A DNA stretch of 64,000 nucleotides. It comes from Pseudomonadaceae bacterium (GTDB taxonomy: Bacteria > Pseudomonadota > Gammaproteobacteria > Pseudomonadales > Azotimanducaceae). Positions 52,269 through 62,037 of the stretch are shown here, piece after piece (position 1 is the stretch's first letter; each line of letters starts with the position of its first letter). The position numbers and the translations under genes were made by a program. The notes beneath the pieces are model-generated. The model was not told the origin of the DNA. It saw only the letters and a list, made by a program, of their open reading frames with translations, and did no database searches. The stretch lies in assembly GCA_024743175.1 (NCBI GenBank), contig JANSXA010000001.1, forward strand, positions 62,001-126,000. The letters are read 5' to 3'.

Positions 52269-53350
52269 TGGGTGTGCCCGTTATGATCCGGTGGCGCTTC
52301 TGGTTTGGCGCATTGGCACTTTTTCTGTCTGTAACCACAGCGGCTGAACAAGCTGGCAAACCGATCTATGGTGGTTTAGGCGTGCAATTCGGCCAGCCGC
52401 TGGCCATGGATACGTTTGGTGCGGAAGTAAACACTGTCCCGGAACAGGCACTACCGGCGAATCACAACATTACCCTGCCGCCGCTGCGTCCCGGCAATAT
52501 CTATCCCTGGCGACTTTTTCCGCAGGCTAATCTGCCTCGCCCTTACCGCGACCTGAGGAGCCAGAGCTTTGTCATGCTGAATCAACGTGCTGAGCCCATG
52601 CGTGTGATCAGCCGAATATTCGAATCGGGCTGTGGCGATAACTTTGACTGGTTGAAAACCACGCTGGCGAAAAAATATGACGCCTCTGGTGATATTGAAA
52701 TCACCGCGCCGGTGCCTTTTAAACGCGCTCTGCGGGTCAGTTATCTGTCCCGTCAGATTGATGTCCGTTGTGGACCCGTCACAGTAATTGAGTATCTGGA
52801 TGCTAAAAGCCTGATCGCTTGGGCAGCAGATCAACAGAAAGAATTTGAAGCTTATCAGCGAGAGCTGGCAGACATCGAAAAACGCCGCCTGGTCATGAAT
52901 CAACGCCGGGCGATGAAGTTTGCAGACTCCTTCACGGTTGGCGATGAATATCGCTTAGAGGGTGCGTTCGGCATTCAGTTTCAGAAACCGTTTGCGAGAA
53001 ATTCAACGCAGAATTTCCCGGTAGACGCGCCCTTCTATGCGGTCTTACCAAATCTACCTGAACCATTTGATGGTGGTGACATCCAGTTGGTTATCTCGCC
53101 GGAGCGTCATCCCATCATCATACGGGGGACGTTCAGAGAACTGGCGTTTGAGGACGTAGCAGATGCGTTCAAAGCTAAATATGGCCAGCCGATGAAAGCC
53201 TCCAGCAGACACATTATTCACCGGGTCAGCAACAACCATGCGATTGTTAAAAAGCTGGCAGAAGACACGGTGGAGATCGCTTTCATTGATACCACTGCAC
53301 AAGCAGAGCAACGCCAAAGACTTTGGGCACAGGAAAGCGATGGACTCTAA
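52268..53350 (+). CDS. Exported protein of unknown function
   Basis: From the ATG at 52268 (another ATG lies at 52283) the protein has 360 residues with a Sec signal (WFGALALFLSVTTAAE). Two similar segments are seen: YGGLGVQFGQPLAMDTFGAEV near the N-terminus and LEGAFGIQFQKPFARN in the second half, each followed by a beta-rich region, so it looks like an internal duplication of a periplasmic domain. A charged helical linker (YQRELADIEKRRLVMNQRR) separates the halves. I know no function for it. Translation is probably coupled to the preceding lipoprotein. Confidence 0.7.
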   Translation: MGVPVMIRWRFWFGALALFLSVTTAAEQAGKPIYGGLGVQFGQPLAMDTFGAEVNTVPEQALPANHNITLPPLRPGNIYPWRLFPQANLPRPYRDLRSQSFVMLNQRAEPMRVISRIFESGCGDNFDWLKTTLAKKYDASGDIEITAPVPFKRALRVSYLSRQIDVRCGPVTVIEYLDAKSLIAWAADQQKEFEAYQRELADIEKRRLVMNQRRAMKFADSFTVGDEYRLEGAFGIQFQKPFARNSTQNFPVDAPFYAVLPNLPEPFDGGDIQLVISPERHPIIIRGTFRELAFEDVADAFKAKYGQPMKASSRHIIHRVSNNHAIVKKLAEDTVEIAFIDTTAQAEQRQRLWAQESDGL

Positions 53351-53534
53351 AGCGAAGACTTATGAAGCAAAGGATTCTGGTACAAACGTTGTCGCCAGGG
53401 ACTGTCGTTGTGGTTCAGATCGAAGGGTGCGGACAGAGGGTTTTGTTCACCCTGAGCGCCGGGTGCAGGAGCGTCGCAATACGCAGCTGCAGGCTTATCT
53501 GTGGAGTTCTGGCCAGTCTGGTCTACGCACTTGA
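53340..53534 (+). CDS. Possible small basic protein (64 aa)
   Basis: An ATG at 53340 follows AGGAAA at good spacing and overlaps the end of the preceding gene by 11 bases, as in coupled genes. The product is polar and basic, with a GSDRRVRTEG and PERRVQERRN segment. It shows no membrane segment. It overlaps the tail of the convergent gene at 53523 by 12 bases. No homologue is recognised, so this is a tentative call. Confidence 0.4.
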   Translation: MDSKAKTYEAKDSGTNVVARDCRCGSDRRVRTEGFVHPERRVQERRNTQLQAYLWSSGQSGLRT

Positions 53535-54131
53535 AAGCATGGCGCTGTCGCCTGCTTCAGCCAGTGTCTGGTAGCCGCCCTCTTCCAGTTCATAGTTAAT
53601 TCTGCCGTACAGCGCACCCAGGCGATCCAGCACAAACCGCTGAAACAACCCCTGCACCGTAGCAACTGAATACTTGTCGAACTTAACGCTGCGACAGGAC
53701 ATCACAAAGTGGTAGCTCACGGCTTCCGGGCTGATAGGCAGATCTTTACGGTGCACTTCTCGTGCGGTGGCATGTGCGGTCCGCTCAGCGATGGTCTGGA
53801 GCACTGGACCAAAGTGAGCGGTGCATTTTGCTGCCATCTCATTGGCGATCATTCTCTCTTCAATAAGCTCCGGACCGGCTTCAAAGGGTCCTAACCAGGC
53901 GGGGCTGGAATTGTGCACGCGCTTGCCGAAAGTACGCAGAAGCTGCTTGCGTCGAAAACGCAGTTCGCGCATGAGCTCTACCAGGTGACGCTGTTGCATC
54001 TGGTCCTGGTTGGTGTAAGCCAGCTCAAAAAGACCGTCTTCTATATTGTGATAGAAGCCGTTCATCAGCTGCATCAATTCACCGGTTACTTGCGTATGTA
54101 CGGCCGCAAATACTTTGTTGGCTTCTATCAT
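53523..54131 (-). CDS. DUF1631-like protein, short form
   Basis: This 202-residue protein has no signal peptide. Segments such as GLFELAYTNQDQMQQRHLVE and LMRELRFRRKQLLRTF resemble the start of DUF1631 proteins, which are usually several hundred residues longer. The C-terminal part (FQRFVLDRLGALYGRINYEL) suggests the end of a helical domain, so this may be a short family member rather than a broken gene. It lies 154 bases after gspM on the same strand and could be read through from the secretion operon. Function unknown. Confidence 0.5.
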   Translation of the reverse strand: MIEANKVFAAVHTQVTGELMQLMNGFYHNIEDGLFELAYTNQDQMQQRHLVELMRELRFRRKQLLRTFGKRVHNSSPAWLGPFEAGPELIEERMIANEMAAKCTAHFGPVLQTIAERTAHATAREVHRKDLPISPEAVSYHFVMSCRSVKFDKYSVATVQGLFQRFVLDRLGALYGRINYELEEGGYQTLAEAGDSAMLSSA

Positions 54132-54285
54132 CGACGTGTCCCTTCCCTAAGGTGTCTCTCATCTCTTGAGGGTCAGTTTATGACGCTGGGGGGCAAAATC
54201 GTTGAACTCGTTACGGTGCAAACGAGAACTGTGTCGCGCAATTACAACTGGGTTGCGACCTTTCAGGTCACTTTGCAATGGATGA

Positions 54286-54792
54286 TCAATTCAGCCGAAT
54301 CTGGGCGTTTACGTAGCCTGGCGCGTCCTGGGAATCGAAGCTGGCGCGATCGACAGAAACTCCATTGTTTTCATCAAGTTGCGCAATCCATTGCACAATC
54401 TGGTTGAATGACTGCTGTTGGAGAACAACGCTGATGACCCCATTGGATTCCGGTTGCAGCCGATTGACTTTGATGTTGTGCGCATCAGCCGCTTTTGTAA
54501 TGACAGGAATCAGCGCGCGGGAACCACGGTTGTTGCCACTGCTGGCTGCCTGTCTGGCTGCCTGTTCATTGACCCGCAGCCAGTCGATCAGTTGCTGGGC
54601 GTTCTGCTGCCGGTTGGTTTCGATATAGCGCCAGTCAGCCACGGGTTTCCACACGCCCGCCCATAAAACGGCAATCACAACCAGCGCCGTGATCCCGGCA
54701 ATAATCCTCTGTTCATTCTGCTCGCGGCCATAAAACCAGCGACCAGGCGCCGAATTCCTGAAGCGATTACTCATAGACATCAAGGCGCTCAC
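54286..54792 (-). CDS. gspM: Type II secretion system protein M
   Basis: The 168 residues have a basic N-terminal tail, one membrane helix (IIAGITALVVIAVLWAGVW) and a periplasmic ferredoxin-like domain. The WKPVADWRYIETNRQQNAQQLIDWL coil region directly after the helix fits GspM. It overlaps gspL by four bases and probably pairs with GspL in the inner-membrane platform. It is the last secretion gene here; no gspN is seen. Confidence 0.85.
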   Translation of the reverse strand: MSALMSMSNRFRNSAPGRWFYGREQNEQRIIAGITALVVIAVLWAGVWKPVADWRYIETNRQQNAQQLIDWLRVNEQAARQAASSGNNRGSRALIPVITKAADAHNIKVNRLQPESNGVISVVLQQQSFNQIVQWIAQLDENNGVSVDRASFDSQDAPGYVNAQIRLN

Positions 54793-56069
54793 GATTCGTA
54801 CCTCATGCGTAATCTCGAGCGTGCACCAGCATCTTCAGATTCGGAGCTGACCACCTCCAGGGCAATACCCGCCTGGGCGAGTTTGCCTTTCAGCGATTCA
54901 AGATCATCAAAGCTGTCCAGCAGGACCTCAACGGTCAGCTCCTCGCGTTGCTGGGTGTAACTTAATGAGTCAACTCTGCCACTGCTGGTCATGACGTTGG
55001 CAAATTGTGCGGTTAAACCGACAAACGCACTGTTTTCCTCAGCAGAATTACTCTGGCCGAGCTTGGCGCGCATTCGCCTGCGCAACTGATCAACCGTGTT
55101 AGGCTGTGATTCTCTGGGGAAAGCGTTTTTGTAAAACGCGAAGCTTTCTTCCTGCAGGCGGTCGGCCTGAGTTGATGCCCAGAATCCCTGTGCAACCATG
55201 CCAACAAAAGCCACCAGCAGCCATACGGCCGCAAGCGTGCCAACACCTTGCCATTTGCCAGCATGGGCGCTTTTTGGTCGAACAGGTGTGTATGGACCCT
55301 GCAACAGATTTATAAATCCACTGCGGCCGAACTGGTCCGCAAGGTAATCCAGGACGCCGTGAGGTGACATGTCAGCGTGGATAACGGTTGGATGGTTCTC
55401 CAGCAGGCCCTGATCAACCGGGCTCAGTTCGCCGTTAATCACTGAGATTTCACTGACATCCAGGCTGTTGAGGGCAAAAACCAGATTGTCCAGGTCAACA
55501 ACGGCCGCCTGATCTTCGGCCGCAACCAGTGCGGTGCTGCCTTCAAAAAGCACGCTTGCACTGTTGCTGTCAGTGGGCAGCACCTGGCTGTCGGCAACAA
55601 AATAGCCTGGATTCACGCCAATGGACTTAAAACAAGCAAGCCAGTTGACTATGGTTTCGTGAGCCACAATGTTACAGCGCACCGGCTGTCCGGCTTTGAT
55701 GCCCGCATGGGCGATATGCATGAGTTCGATATCAGTGGCAACAAACTCCTCCACTGCAAAAGGCAGCGCGCGGCGTATCTGCGCAGTGCTGCGGCCGGGT
55801 ACGTCACAGGTGACCATAAGCACAAACTGGCTGGGTAGCAGCACAACGGTGTTTTCAGGGTCTTTCAGCCAGTCGATGTTGGGGTCTGCGATATCAGCCA
55901 GGCCACGATAATCAGTGACGCCGGTACCGCGAACTGAACCATCATTCTCTTTTATCAGCCATTCGACGCCCAGGTCGTAACCTTCAAGCAGCGGTGACTC
56001 GCTATCGATGTCACCATCACTTGATAGTGGTACTGCCTGGGAAAGCACACGCAAAAACAAACGCGGCAT
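54789..56069 (-). CDS. gspL: Type II secretion system protein L
   Basis: At 426 residues it has the usual length. The cytoplasmic actin-like domain fills residues 1-270 (TVVLLPSQFVLMVTCDVPG and QIRRALPFAVEEFVA are family marks), a membrane helix follows (GVGTLAAVWLLVAFVGMVA), and the periplasmic end is ferredoxin-like. GspL recruits the GspE ATPase to the membrane. It overlaps gspK by one base and gspM by four. Confidence 0.88.
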   Translation of the reverse strand: MPRLFLRVLSQAVPLSSDGDIDSESPLLEGYDLGVEWLIKENDGSVRGTGVTDYRGLADIADPNIDWLKDPENTVVLLPSQFVLMVTCDVPGRSTAQIRRALPFAVEEFVATDIELMHIAHAGIKAGQPVRCNIVAHETIVNWLACFKSIGVNPGYFVADSQVLPTDSNSASVLFEGSTALVAAEDQAAVVDLDNLVFALNSLDVSEISVINGELSPVDQGLLENHPTVIHADMSPHGVLDYLADQFGRSGFINLLQGPYTPVRPKSAHAGKWQGVGTLAAVWLLVAFVGMVAQGFWASTQADRLQEESFAFYKNAFPRESQPNTVDQLRRRMRAKLGQSNSAEENSAFVGLTAQFANVMTSSGRVDSLSYTQQREELTVEVLLDSFDDLESLKGKLAQAGIALEVVSSESEDAGARSRLRMRYES

Positions 56070-57052
56070 CAGATCTCCTCGGTGACGATGTCCAGATTTG
56101 AACGGAAGAGTTTACCAAAGTCTCGCCTGAGAACCGTAACTACACCGCTATTTGGGTCGCGAAACAGCAGGCTCTGCAGAGTGACCGAGCTGCTGCCCAC
56201 CTGAGCCTGGGCATGTAACAGGAAATACTCGCTGGTGACCTTAAGACTGGCTTCAGCCGGGGTAAAGTCGGGAAATGCCTGCACAAACTCAGCAACGCTC
56301 TGGTACGCGCGGTCTGCCGCTACAATGGGTTCAATCTGACTGATGCTGAAACTCTCATCAAGCGCAGCCAGGCTCTGAACGTTAACGGTGTTGATGTTCA
56401 ATGATGACTCCGTTACCGGTAAAAGGCACACATGCGGCAGGAGCAGTGCCAGTTGTTCCCGGTCGACATTCTGCAGCAGAGACAGTTCTGAGACATCTAC
56501 AACCGGCTGATTCGGAGTCCGATATGGGGGTTGGTTGATCAGATAGTCTGAATCCTCGGCGCCGAAACCACTGATTTCAAGATCTGCATCTACCCAGTCT
56601 CTCCAGGCATCGGCAGTTTGTGGATTGACCCCCAGGTTCTGCGCCATACGCTTGAGTTGTTCGGTCGCAACGTCAGCCTCAGACCCAGCCAGCCTGTTGA
56701 GGTTGAAACAACCCTGCCGGTCGATCAGCTGAGCTTCCAGATAACCGCCTTCGTCCAGCTCAAAAGGCATGGTCTGCTGGGCCCAGATCTCGCCATTGTG
56801 GTCGATGTCTTGCCCGGTGGTGTTGAAATCCTGATAGAGCGCCTGGCGCGCCAGCGTTTCCGCACCTAAAGCATATTGCAGCGCCTGGTTCTGCTCAAAA
56901 GTGTTCTGATGGGCGTTGATCACCAGATTGTGGCTGGCAAGCAGGCGGCTGGCGACAGCCAGCAGAATAGCAACAATGAGCAGCACACTGACCAGTGCCA
57001 CACCCTGCTGATGTCTGGCGTTAAACACTGGGTACTTCCCAGACACGCTCAA
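56069..57052 (-). CDS. gspK: Type II secretion minor pseudopilin K
   Basis: The 327 residues start with a prepilin-like segment (HQQGVALVSVLLIVAILLAV). As usual for GspK, the Glu at position 5 after cleavage is replaced, here by Ser. The large C-terminal domain contains the FNLNRLAGS and LNINTVNVQSLAAL repeats of the family. GspK caps the pseudopilus tip with GspI and GspJ. The 5' end overlaps gspJ by 32 bases. Confidence 0.9.
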   Translation of the reverse strand: MSVSGKYPVFNARHQQGVALVSVLLIVAILLAVASRLLASHNLVINAHQNTFEQNQALQYALGAETLARQALYQDFNTTGQDIDHNGEIWAQQTMPFELDEGGYLEAQLIDRQGCFNLNRLAGSEADVATEQLKRMAQNLGVNPQTADAWRDWVDADLEISGFGAEDSDYLINQPPYRTPNQPVVDVSELSLLQNVDREQLALLLPHVCLLPVTESSLNINTVNVQSLAALDESFSISQIEPIVAADRAYQSVAEFVQAFPDFTPAEASLKVTSEYFLLHAQAQVGSSSVTLQSLLFRDPNSGVVTVLRRDFGKLFRSNLDIVTEEI

Positions 57053-57635
57053 TCACCCCAAAAGGTGGCACATCGATGCGCATCAGAATGCCGGCCAGGG
57101 CGGTGTTCGGATCACTCGGATTGGCACCAGGTACAGGCCAGAACGTGTATTCGTTGCCGCTGGCATCCAGCGCAAAAAACTCCAGCTGTTCAATTTCTGT
57201 CAGCAGCGTCTGGTAGGCGGGCTCAGTGTCCTGGGCGCGATCAAGTACCGGCCAGTAGCCACGTAACAGGTTATTGTCCTGGATCAGGTAGCCCACCCGT
57301 TGCACTTCGGCACGAGGCAGTTGCAGTGGATTACGCCAACCTCCACGACTGAATTCGATAATGCCGTCTGTACCAATCAGCAGCGAACGTTGCGTATCAC
57401 CATATTGATCCCGTATGGGACGGTCCACCAGCTGCATGATATCTCGCTGGATGATCTGCATGGCGCGATGAATATCATTCAATCGCGTACCTCGATCGGA
57501 GAGATCGTCTTGCGCGCTGAGGGTTTGCGAGAGCAGCTGGCTGCTGATCACACCGATCAGGCCAAAAATCATGAAAGCAACCAACACCTCTATTAAGGTG
57601 AAGCCGCGGGAGGCTGTTTTTGTCGCGGGTTGCAT
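57021..57635 (-). CDS. gspJ: Type II secretion minor pseudopilin J
   Basis: The 204 residues carry the prepilin peptidase site and helix in SRGFTLIEVLVAFMIFG, with the conserved Glu5. The rest fits GspJ (IQRDIMQLVDRPIRDQYG and GGWRNPLQLPRAEVQRVGY are family segments). It forms the pseudopilus tip with GspI and GspK. Coding overlaps gspK by 32 bases and touches gspI. Confidence 0.9.
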   Translation of the reverse strand: MQPATKTASRGFTLIEVLVAFMIFGLIGVISSQLLSQTLSAQDDLSDRGTRLNDIHRAMQIIQRDIMQLVDRPIRDQYGDTQRSLLIGTDGIIEFSRGGWRNPLQLPRAEVQRVGYLIQDNNLLRGYWPVLDRAQDTEPAYQTLLTEIEQLEFFALDASGNEYTFWPVPGANPSDPNTALAGILMRIDVPPFGVIERVWEVPSV

Positions 57636-58018
57636 CAGTTTCGGCCGACAAAGGCGACGCTGTGATCAAAAGGACCTTTGCGTTCGCCGTCGAGAAATTC
57701 GTAGACGTCGACTTCAACGCGACGCATCACCGGTGAATCTGTGGCGCTGATCGCTGTGCGCACTTCCCAGTCCCGCCCACCCATGAACAAGCGGGTACTG
57801 TCGCGACCTTCGGGCAGCACTTGTGCTTCGTTGCGCAGGCTGATGCGTAACCGGTGCAACTGATTCTGCCCTACCCAGTGCGCAACGGTGCGACGTTCCA
57901 GCGAAAATGTCTGATTGGCCACACCGCCGATGGCTGTCGATATGGTGATACCTACAACTGCTATAACCACCACCGCAAGTAACATCTCAAGCAGCGTAAA
58001 ACCGCTGTTGGCTTTCAT
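57635..58018 (-). CDS. gspI: Type II secretion minor pseudopilin I
   Basis: The 127 residues start with a very short leader and the cleavage site SGFTLLEMLLAVVVIAVVG, Glu5 present. The WVGQNQLHRLRI segment matches GspI (usually W-A-x-N-x-L). It overlaps gspH by four bases. It should nucleate the tip complex with GspJ and GspK. Confidence 0.88.
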   Translation of the reverse strand: MKANSGFTLLEMLLAVVVIAVVGITISTAIGGVANQTFSLERRTVAHWVGQNQLHRLRISLRNEAQVLPEGRDSTRLFMGGRDWEVRTAISATDSPVMRRVEVDVYEFLDGERKGPFDHSVAFVGRN

Positions 58019-58542
58019 GCGTCATCGCCGCGAGTTGCGGCTGTACGGGTGAATCCGTCTGAGGTAAGCAGCCAGGTGCGCGTTTCCCAATCGACGGGCG
58101 CGATGGTTATTTCGAAAGGTGTTGTCTCACCACTGGAAAACAGAACGATGTTGGGGATGTCTTCGTCCGGGTCTTCAGGTGCCTGCAGCGTGCCTGGCAG
58201 ATCTTCCATAGAAACGCTCAGTTCTACTTGTCGATCGTAGGGATCAGCGTTGAAGGGTTTGTCACCACGCATGTTCCAGACCGCATTGATTTCATCAAAC
58301 TCCGCAAAGCGGACGCCCTCCTCATCGATGAAAACGCCCCATTCCCGATTACTCTGCAGTGCTTTATCACGCGCAAATTCAATACGTAATGCCAGGCGTT
58401 CGCTATAGCCGCGTAAGGTTTGCTCTCGATCGGAGCCGCTGAAAGAACTGGCAACCACACCCATGAGAATTGACACCACCAGCACCACGACCAGAATTTC
58501 GATCAGTGTGAAACCCCGTGAGGATGACGTATAAACACTCAT
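58015..58542 (-). CDS. gspH: Type II secretion minor pseudopilin H
   Basis: The 175 residues have the prepilin site SRGFTLIEILVVVLVVSILM with Glu5, followed by a GspH-type beta-rich head (LALRIEFARDKALQSNREWGV). GspH is thought to link the tip to the GspG fibre. It lies 19 bases after gspG. Confidence 0.88.
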   Translation of the reverse strand: MSVYTSSSRGFTLIEILVVVLVVSILMGVVASSFSGSDREQTLRGYSERLALRIEFARDKALQSNREWGVFIDEEGVRFAEFDEINAVWNMRGDKPFNADPYDRQVELSVSMEDLPGTLQAPEDPDEDIPNIVLFSSGETTPFEITIAPVDWETRTWLLTSDGFTRTAATRGDDA

Positions 58543-58561
58543 GGTCTGAAACGTTTTGGGG

Positions 58562-59002
58562 CTAGATATCCGCCAGTCGGATATCGGCGTTCAACCCGTC
58601 GCCACCTTCCTGGCCGTCAGCACCGAGGCTGTACAACGCAAAACCCGTGTCTCTGCGTTCATAGATGTAGGGTGAACCCCATGGATCGGTAGGCAGTTTT
58701 TTAACATAGCCTTCCGGATTGTAATTCTTAGGCTCAGGAAATCCGCTGGGCTTTTCAACGAGGGCCTCGAGGCCTTGTTCGGATGAAGGGTACTGGAAGT
58801 TATCGAGTCGGTAGACGTCCAGCGCATTCGACAGCGAGCGGATATCGGTCTGTGCAGCCTGCACTCTGGCCACATCCGGTCGCCCCAGAATCTGCGGTAC
58901 AACCACGGCGCCGAGAATGCCCAGAATGACAACCACCACAAGGATCTCTATCAGCGTAAAGCCTCGGCTGTTTGCGCTGGGGGTTGAGGGTCTTATAAAC
59001 AT
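58562..59002 (-). CDS. gspG: Type II secretion major pseudopilin G
   Basis: The 146 residues contain the site SRGFTLIEILVVVVILGILG with Glu5 and the strongly conserved GspG core LDNFQYPSSEQGLEALV, then LPTDPWGSPYIYE and a calcium-site end (SLGADGQEGGDGLNADI). It builds the pseudopilus fibre. Length and motifs are complete. Confidence 0.93.
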   Translation of the reverse strand: MFIRPSTPSANSRGFTLIEILVVVVILGILGAVVVPQILGRPDVARVQAAQTDIRSLSNALDVYRLDNFQYPSSEQGLEALVEKPSGFPEPKNYNPEGYVKKLPTDPWGSPYIYERRDTGFALYSLGADGQEGGDGLNADIRLADI

Positions 59003-59028
59003 AATTACTTCTCCGACATCTCGTTGGC

Positions 59029-60246
59029 TCAGACCAACTGGTTCATACTTAAAATAGGCAGTAACACGGCCATGACAATAAACAGCACAACCGCGCCCAT
59101 GATGAGCAACATCAATGGCTCAAACAGTTTCACCACGGTCGATACAATACGTTCGACCTCAGCTTGTTGATAGGTGGCTACGCGCCCCAGCATCGCATCT
59201 AACTCACCACTCTGTTCGCCGCTGCCGACCATGTGCAGGAGCATAGGTGGGAACTGACCTACGTTATCTAAAGCAACCTTCAAACTCATACCTTCACTGA
59301 CGGTTTGCGTGGCCTCAACAAGCCGGCGGCGCAACCAGGTATTGGACACCACTTCGCTGGCAATGTTCATGGCTTCCACCAGCGGCACACCGGCGCTGGT
59401 CAGGATTGATAAGGTGTTGGCGTAACGGGCCGCGTTTGCGCTGCGTGCTATGCGTCCGAAAAGTGGCAGGGAAAATTTCTTGTGGTCCCAGCTGATACGG
59501 ATATTCGGTTGTGACAATGCCCACCGGATCAGCATGACATTAATGGCCACGCCGCCGAGCAGCGCCCACCAGTAGTCGCGTAGTGTATCAGTCATCGCGA
59601 TCAGCAGAACTGTAAACCAGGGCAGCGTCTGACCGGTGTCTTCAATCACACTGATCATGTCTGGAATCACATACACCATCAGCGCGCCGACAATTGCAAA
59701 TGCCAGGAACAGTAGTGCCACAGGATAAAACAAGGCCATTTCAACGTTGCGTGTCGATTCAAACTGACGTTCCAGATAGTCTGCCAGGTTTTCCAGCACC
59801 CGATCCAGATATCCGGACTGTTCACCCGCGGCAACTGATGAACAGTACAACTGAGAAAAACTATGGGTGTACTCGCGTAAACTGCTGGCCAGTGAGTGAC
59901 CTTCCAGAACTTTACTGCGGATGCCTAGAATCAGGGCGCTGACGTGCTGTTTTTCTGTCTGCTGAGCAACCGCGCTCAAGGCTTCTTCGATCGGCAGGCT
60001 TGAGCCGATCAAAGTGGCCAGCTGGCGGGTAAACAGGACGCGATCCAGGGCTGACATACGGCGGGAGAAATTAAACCCCATGCCGGTGTTCTGGCGTTTA
60101 TGGCGCTCTGTTGCCGGTGACACTTCGAGCGGCATCAGGCCTTTGTCACGCAGCATCTGGCGCAACTGACGGGCACTGTCCGCCTCCATTACACCTTTGT
60201 TCTGTTTACCTTTAGCGTCGAGGACAACGTATTCAAATGCAGCCAT
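59029..60246 (-). CDS. gspF: Type II secretion inner-membrane platform protein F
   Basis: The 405 residues have two repeated cytoplasmic helical domains (T2SSF) and three membrane helices. FTRQLATLIGSSLPIEEAL and the repeat YANTLSILTSAGVPLVEAM are family marks, and LLIMGAVVLFIVMAVLLPIL is the last helix. It works with the GspE ATPase. It starts ten bases after gspE. Confidence 0.92.
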   Translation of the reverse strand: MAAFEYVVLDAKGKQNKGVMEADSARQLRQMLRDKGLMPLEVSPATERHKRQNTGMGFNFSRRMSALDRVLFTRQLATLIGSSLPIEEALSAVAQQTEKQHVSALILGIRSKVLEGHSLASSLREYTHSFSQLYCSSVAAGEQSGYLDRVLENLADYLERQFESTRNVEMALFYPVALLFLAFAIVGALMVYVIPDMISVIEDTGQTLPWFTVLLIAMTDTLRDYWWALLGGVAINVMLIRWALSQPNIRISWDHKKFSLPLFGRIARSANAARYANTLSILTSAGVPLVEAMNIASEVVSNTWLRRRLVEATQTVSEGMSLKVALDNVGQFPPMLLHMVGSGEQSGELDAMLGRVATYQQAEVERIVSTVVKLFEPLMLLIMGAVVLFIVMAVLLPILSMNQLV

Positions 60247-60256
60247 GAGGGGTGAT

Positions 60257-61828
60257 TCAGTCTTCCAGCGTCACGCGCAGCACTTCCTGCACCGTGGTTA
60301 CACCGGCTAACACTTTTGCTTTGCCGTCTTCACGAATGCCTGGCGACTTACGGCGAGCATAACCGGTTAACTCCTGTTCGCTGACCTGATCGTGGATTAA
60401 CTGGCGGATGGTGTCGTCTACGACCACCAGTTCGTAAATACCGGTACGTCCTCGATACCCGGTATGACTGCAGGCTTCACATCCGGCAGGTTCAAAAACA
60501 ACCGCACTGGGTTCCCCGAGGAACTGCAGTTCTGCCGCTGTTGCTGTTCGTTGTACACGGCAATCATCACACAAGGTGCGCACCAGCCGCTGGGCCAGCA
60601 CACCCACCAGAGACGACGATAACAGGAAGGGCTCAACACCCATGTCCATCATCCGTGTCACTGCACCGATTGCGGTATTGGTATGCAGGGTCGACATCAC
60701 CAGGTGACCGGTCAAACTGGCTTGAATCGCGATTTCAGCGGTTTCCAGGTCGCGGATCTCACCGACCATGACCACGTCCGGGTCCTGTCGCAGAATGGCG
60801 CGTAAACCACGGGCAAAAGTCATATCAGCCTTGGTATTGACCTGGGTCTGTCCGATGCCCGCCAGGTTGTACTCGATTGGGTCTTCCACGGTCAGGATGT
60901 TGATCGTATTTGCAGATAATTCGGCAAGCGATGCGTACAGAGTGGTGGTTTTACCCGAGCCCGTTGGGCCGGTCACCAGGAATATACCGTGCGGCTTGTG
61001 CACTACCGACTGCAATATTTTCAATTGTTCAGCAGCCATACCCAGGTTTTCCAGCCGCAGCCGCCCGGCCTGTTTATCCAGCAGGCGCAACACTACGCGT
61101 TCGCCTGAACTGGCGGGCATGGTCGAGACCCGCACATCAACTTCGCGTCCGCCAATGCGCAGGGAGATGCGGCCGTCCTGGGGTATGCGTTTCTCTGCAA
61201 TGTCCAGCCGTGCCATAACTTTGATGCGCGAAACCAGCAGAGGTGCCAGCTCCCGTTTCGGTTTCACAACTTCGCGCATGACACCGTCAACTCGAAAACG
61301 AACACAAAGCTCTTTTTCAAAGGTTTCGATATGCACGTCTGACGCACCCTCGCGTATGGCTTCCGCCAGCAGCGCGTTGATCAGGCGGATGATCGGGGCG
61401 TCGTCTTCCTGCTCCAACAGGTCTTCGGTTTCCGGCACCGAGTTGGCCAAGCTGGCCAGGTCCATTTCGTCACCCAGGTCTTCCACCATCTGACGCGCTT
61501 CGGAAGAATCCCGTGAATAGGTATCAGACAGCAGCTGCTCAAACTCTTCAGCACCCACCATGCGCACGGTCAGCTCTTTGCCCGCTGTGCGACGCACCTC
61601 TGCCAGAGTTGTGAGTGCGGGTTGTGCCTTGCAGGCAACATCGGCTTTGTGTCCAGGCAGGGTTGTACCGGTGATCACTACGCCGAAGCGTTTTGCAAAG
61701 GCAAACGGCAGCAGGGTGATCGCGCTTGTGGTTGTGTTGGCTTCGATAGCTACAGCCGGCTTCAGCGCGTTTGCTGCTTGATTCGCGTTTGATTCTACAG
61801 ATGTCGTTGACGACGCTGCTTCGGTCAT
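60257..61828 (-). CDS. gspE: Type II secretion ATPase E
   Basis: This 523-residue ATPase has a low-complexity N-terminal tail of about 25 residues, an N1E-like domain, and the ATPase core. Walker A is [13 protein letters not shown], the Asp box is [17 protein letters not shown], Walker B is [12 protein letters not shown] and the His box is [12 protein letters not shown] four-Cys zinc motif follows (CDDC ... CEAC). It powers pseudopilus assembly. It is the first gene of the operon; gspC and gspD, usually upstream, are absent, and the gap to 62037 holds only the divergent promoter region. Confidence 0.93.
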   Translation of the reverse strand: MTEAASSTTSVESNANQAANALKPAVAIEANTTTSAITLLPFAFAKRFGVVITGTTLPGHKADVACKAQPALTTLAEVRRTAGKELTVRMVGAEEFEQLLSDTYSRDSSEARQMVEDLGDEMDLASLANSVPETEDLLEQEDDAPIIRLINALLAEAIREGASDVHIETFEKELCVRFRVDGVMREVVKPKRELAPLLVSRIKVMARLDIAEKRIPQDGRISLRIGGREVDVRVSTMPASSGERVVLRLLDKQAGRLRLENLGMAAEQLKILQSVVHKPHGIFLVTGPTGSGKTTTLYASLAELSANTINILTVEDPIEYNLAGIGQTQVNTKADMTFARGLRAILRQDPDVVMVGEIRDLETAEIAIQASLTGHLVMSTLHTNTAIGAVTRMMDMGVEPFLLSSSLVGVLAQRLVRTLCDDCRVQRTATAAELQFLGEPSAVVFEPAGCEACSHTGYRGRTGIYELVVVDDTIRQLIHDQVSEQELTGYARRKSPGIREDGKAKVLAGVTTVQEVLRVTLED

Positions 61829-62037
61829 GATTGCCAGATGTCCTGTCTGCGAAAATGTCGGTTAATGGCTAATGGTATCAGTCACTTAGCACCAAGCTTA
61901 AGGGTCGCGGCCATTCTTGGGTAGTAGACATGATGGGCAATGCCTACGGGTTCACGTTCGGCCCCCACAGCACTGCTACAACTTTACACGCTAGGCGGTG
62001 TAGTTTCTTTCAGTTTCATTACATTCATTTGACGACA

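Noticed and set aside
60768-61493. A 241-codon frame antisense to gspE
   Set aside because: It is Ser/Arg/Pro-rich and lies fully within the ATPase gene, whose motifs are complete.
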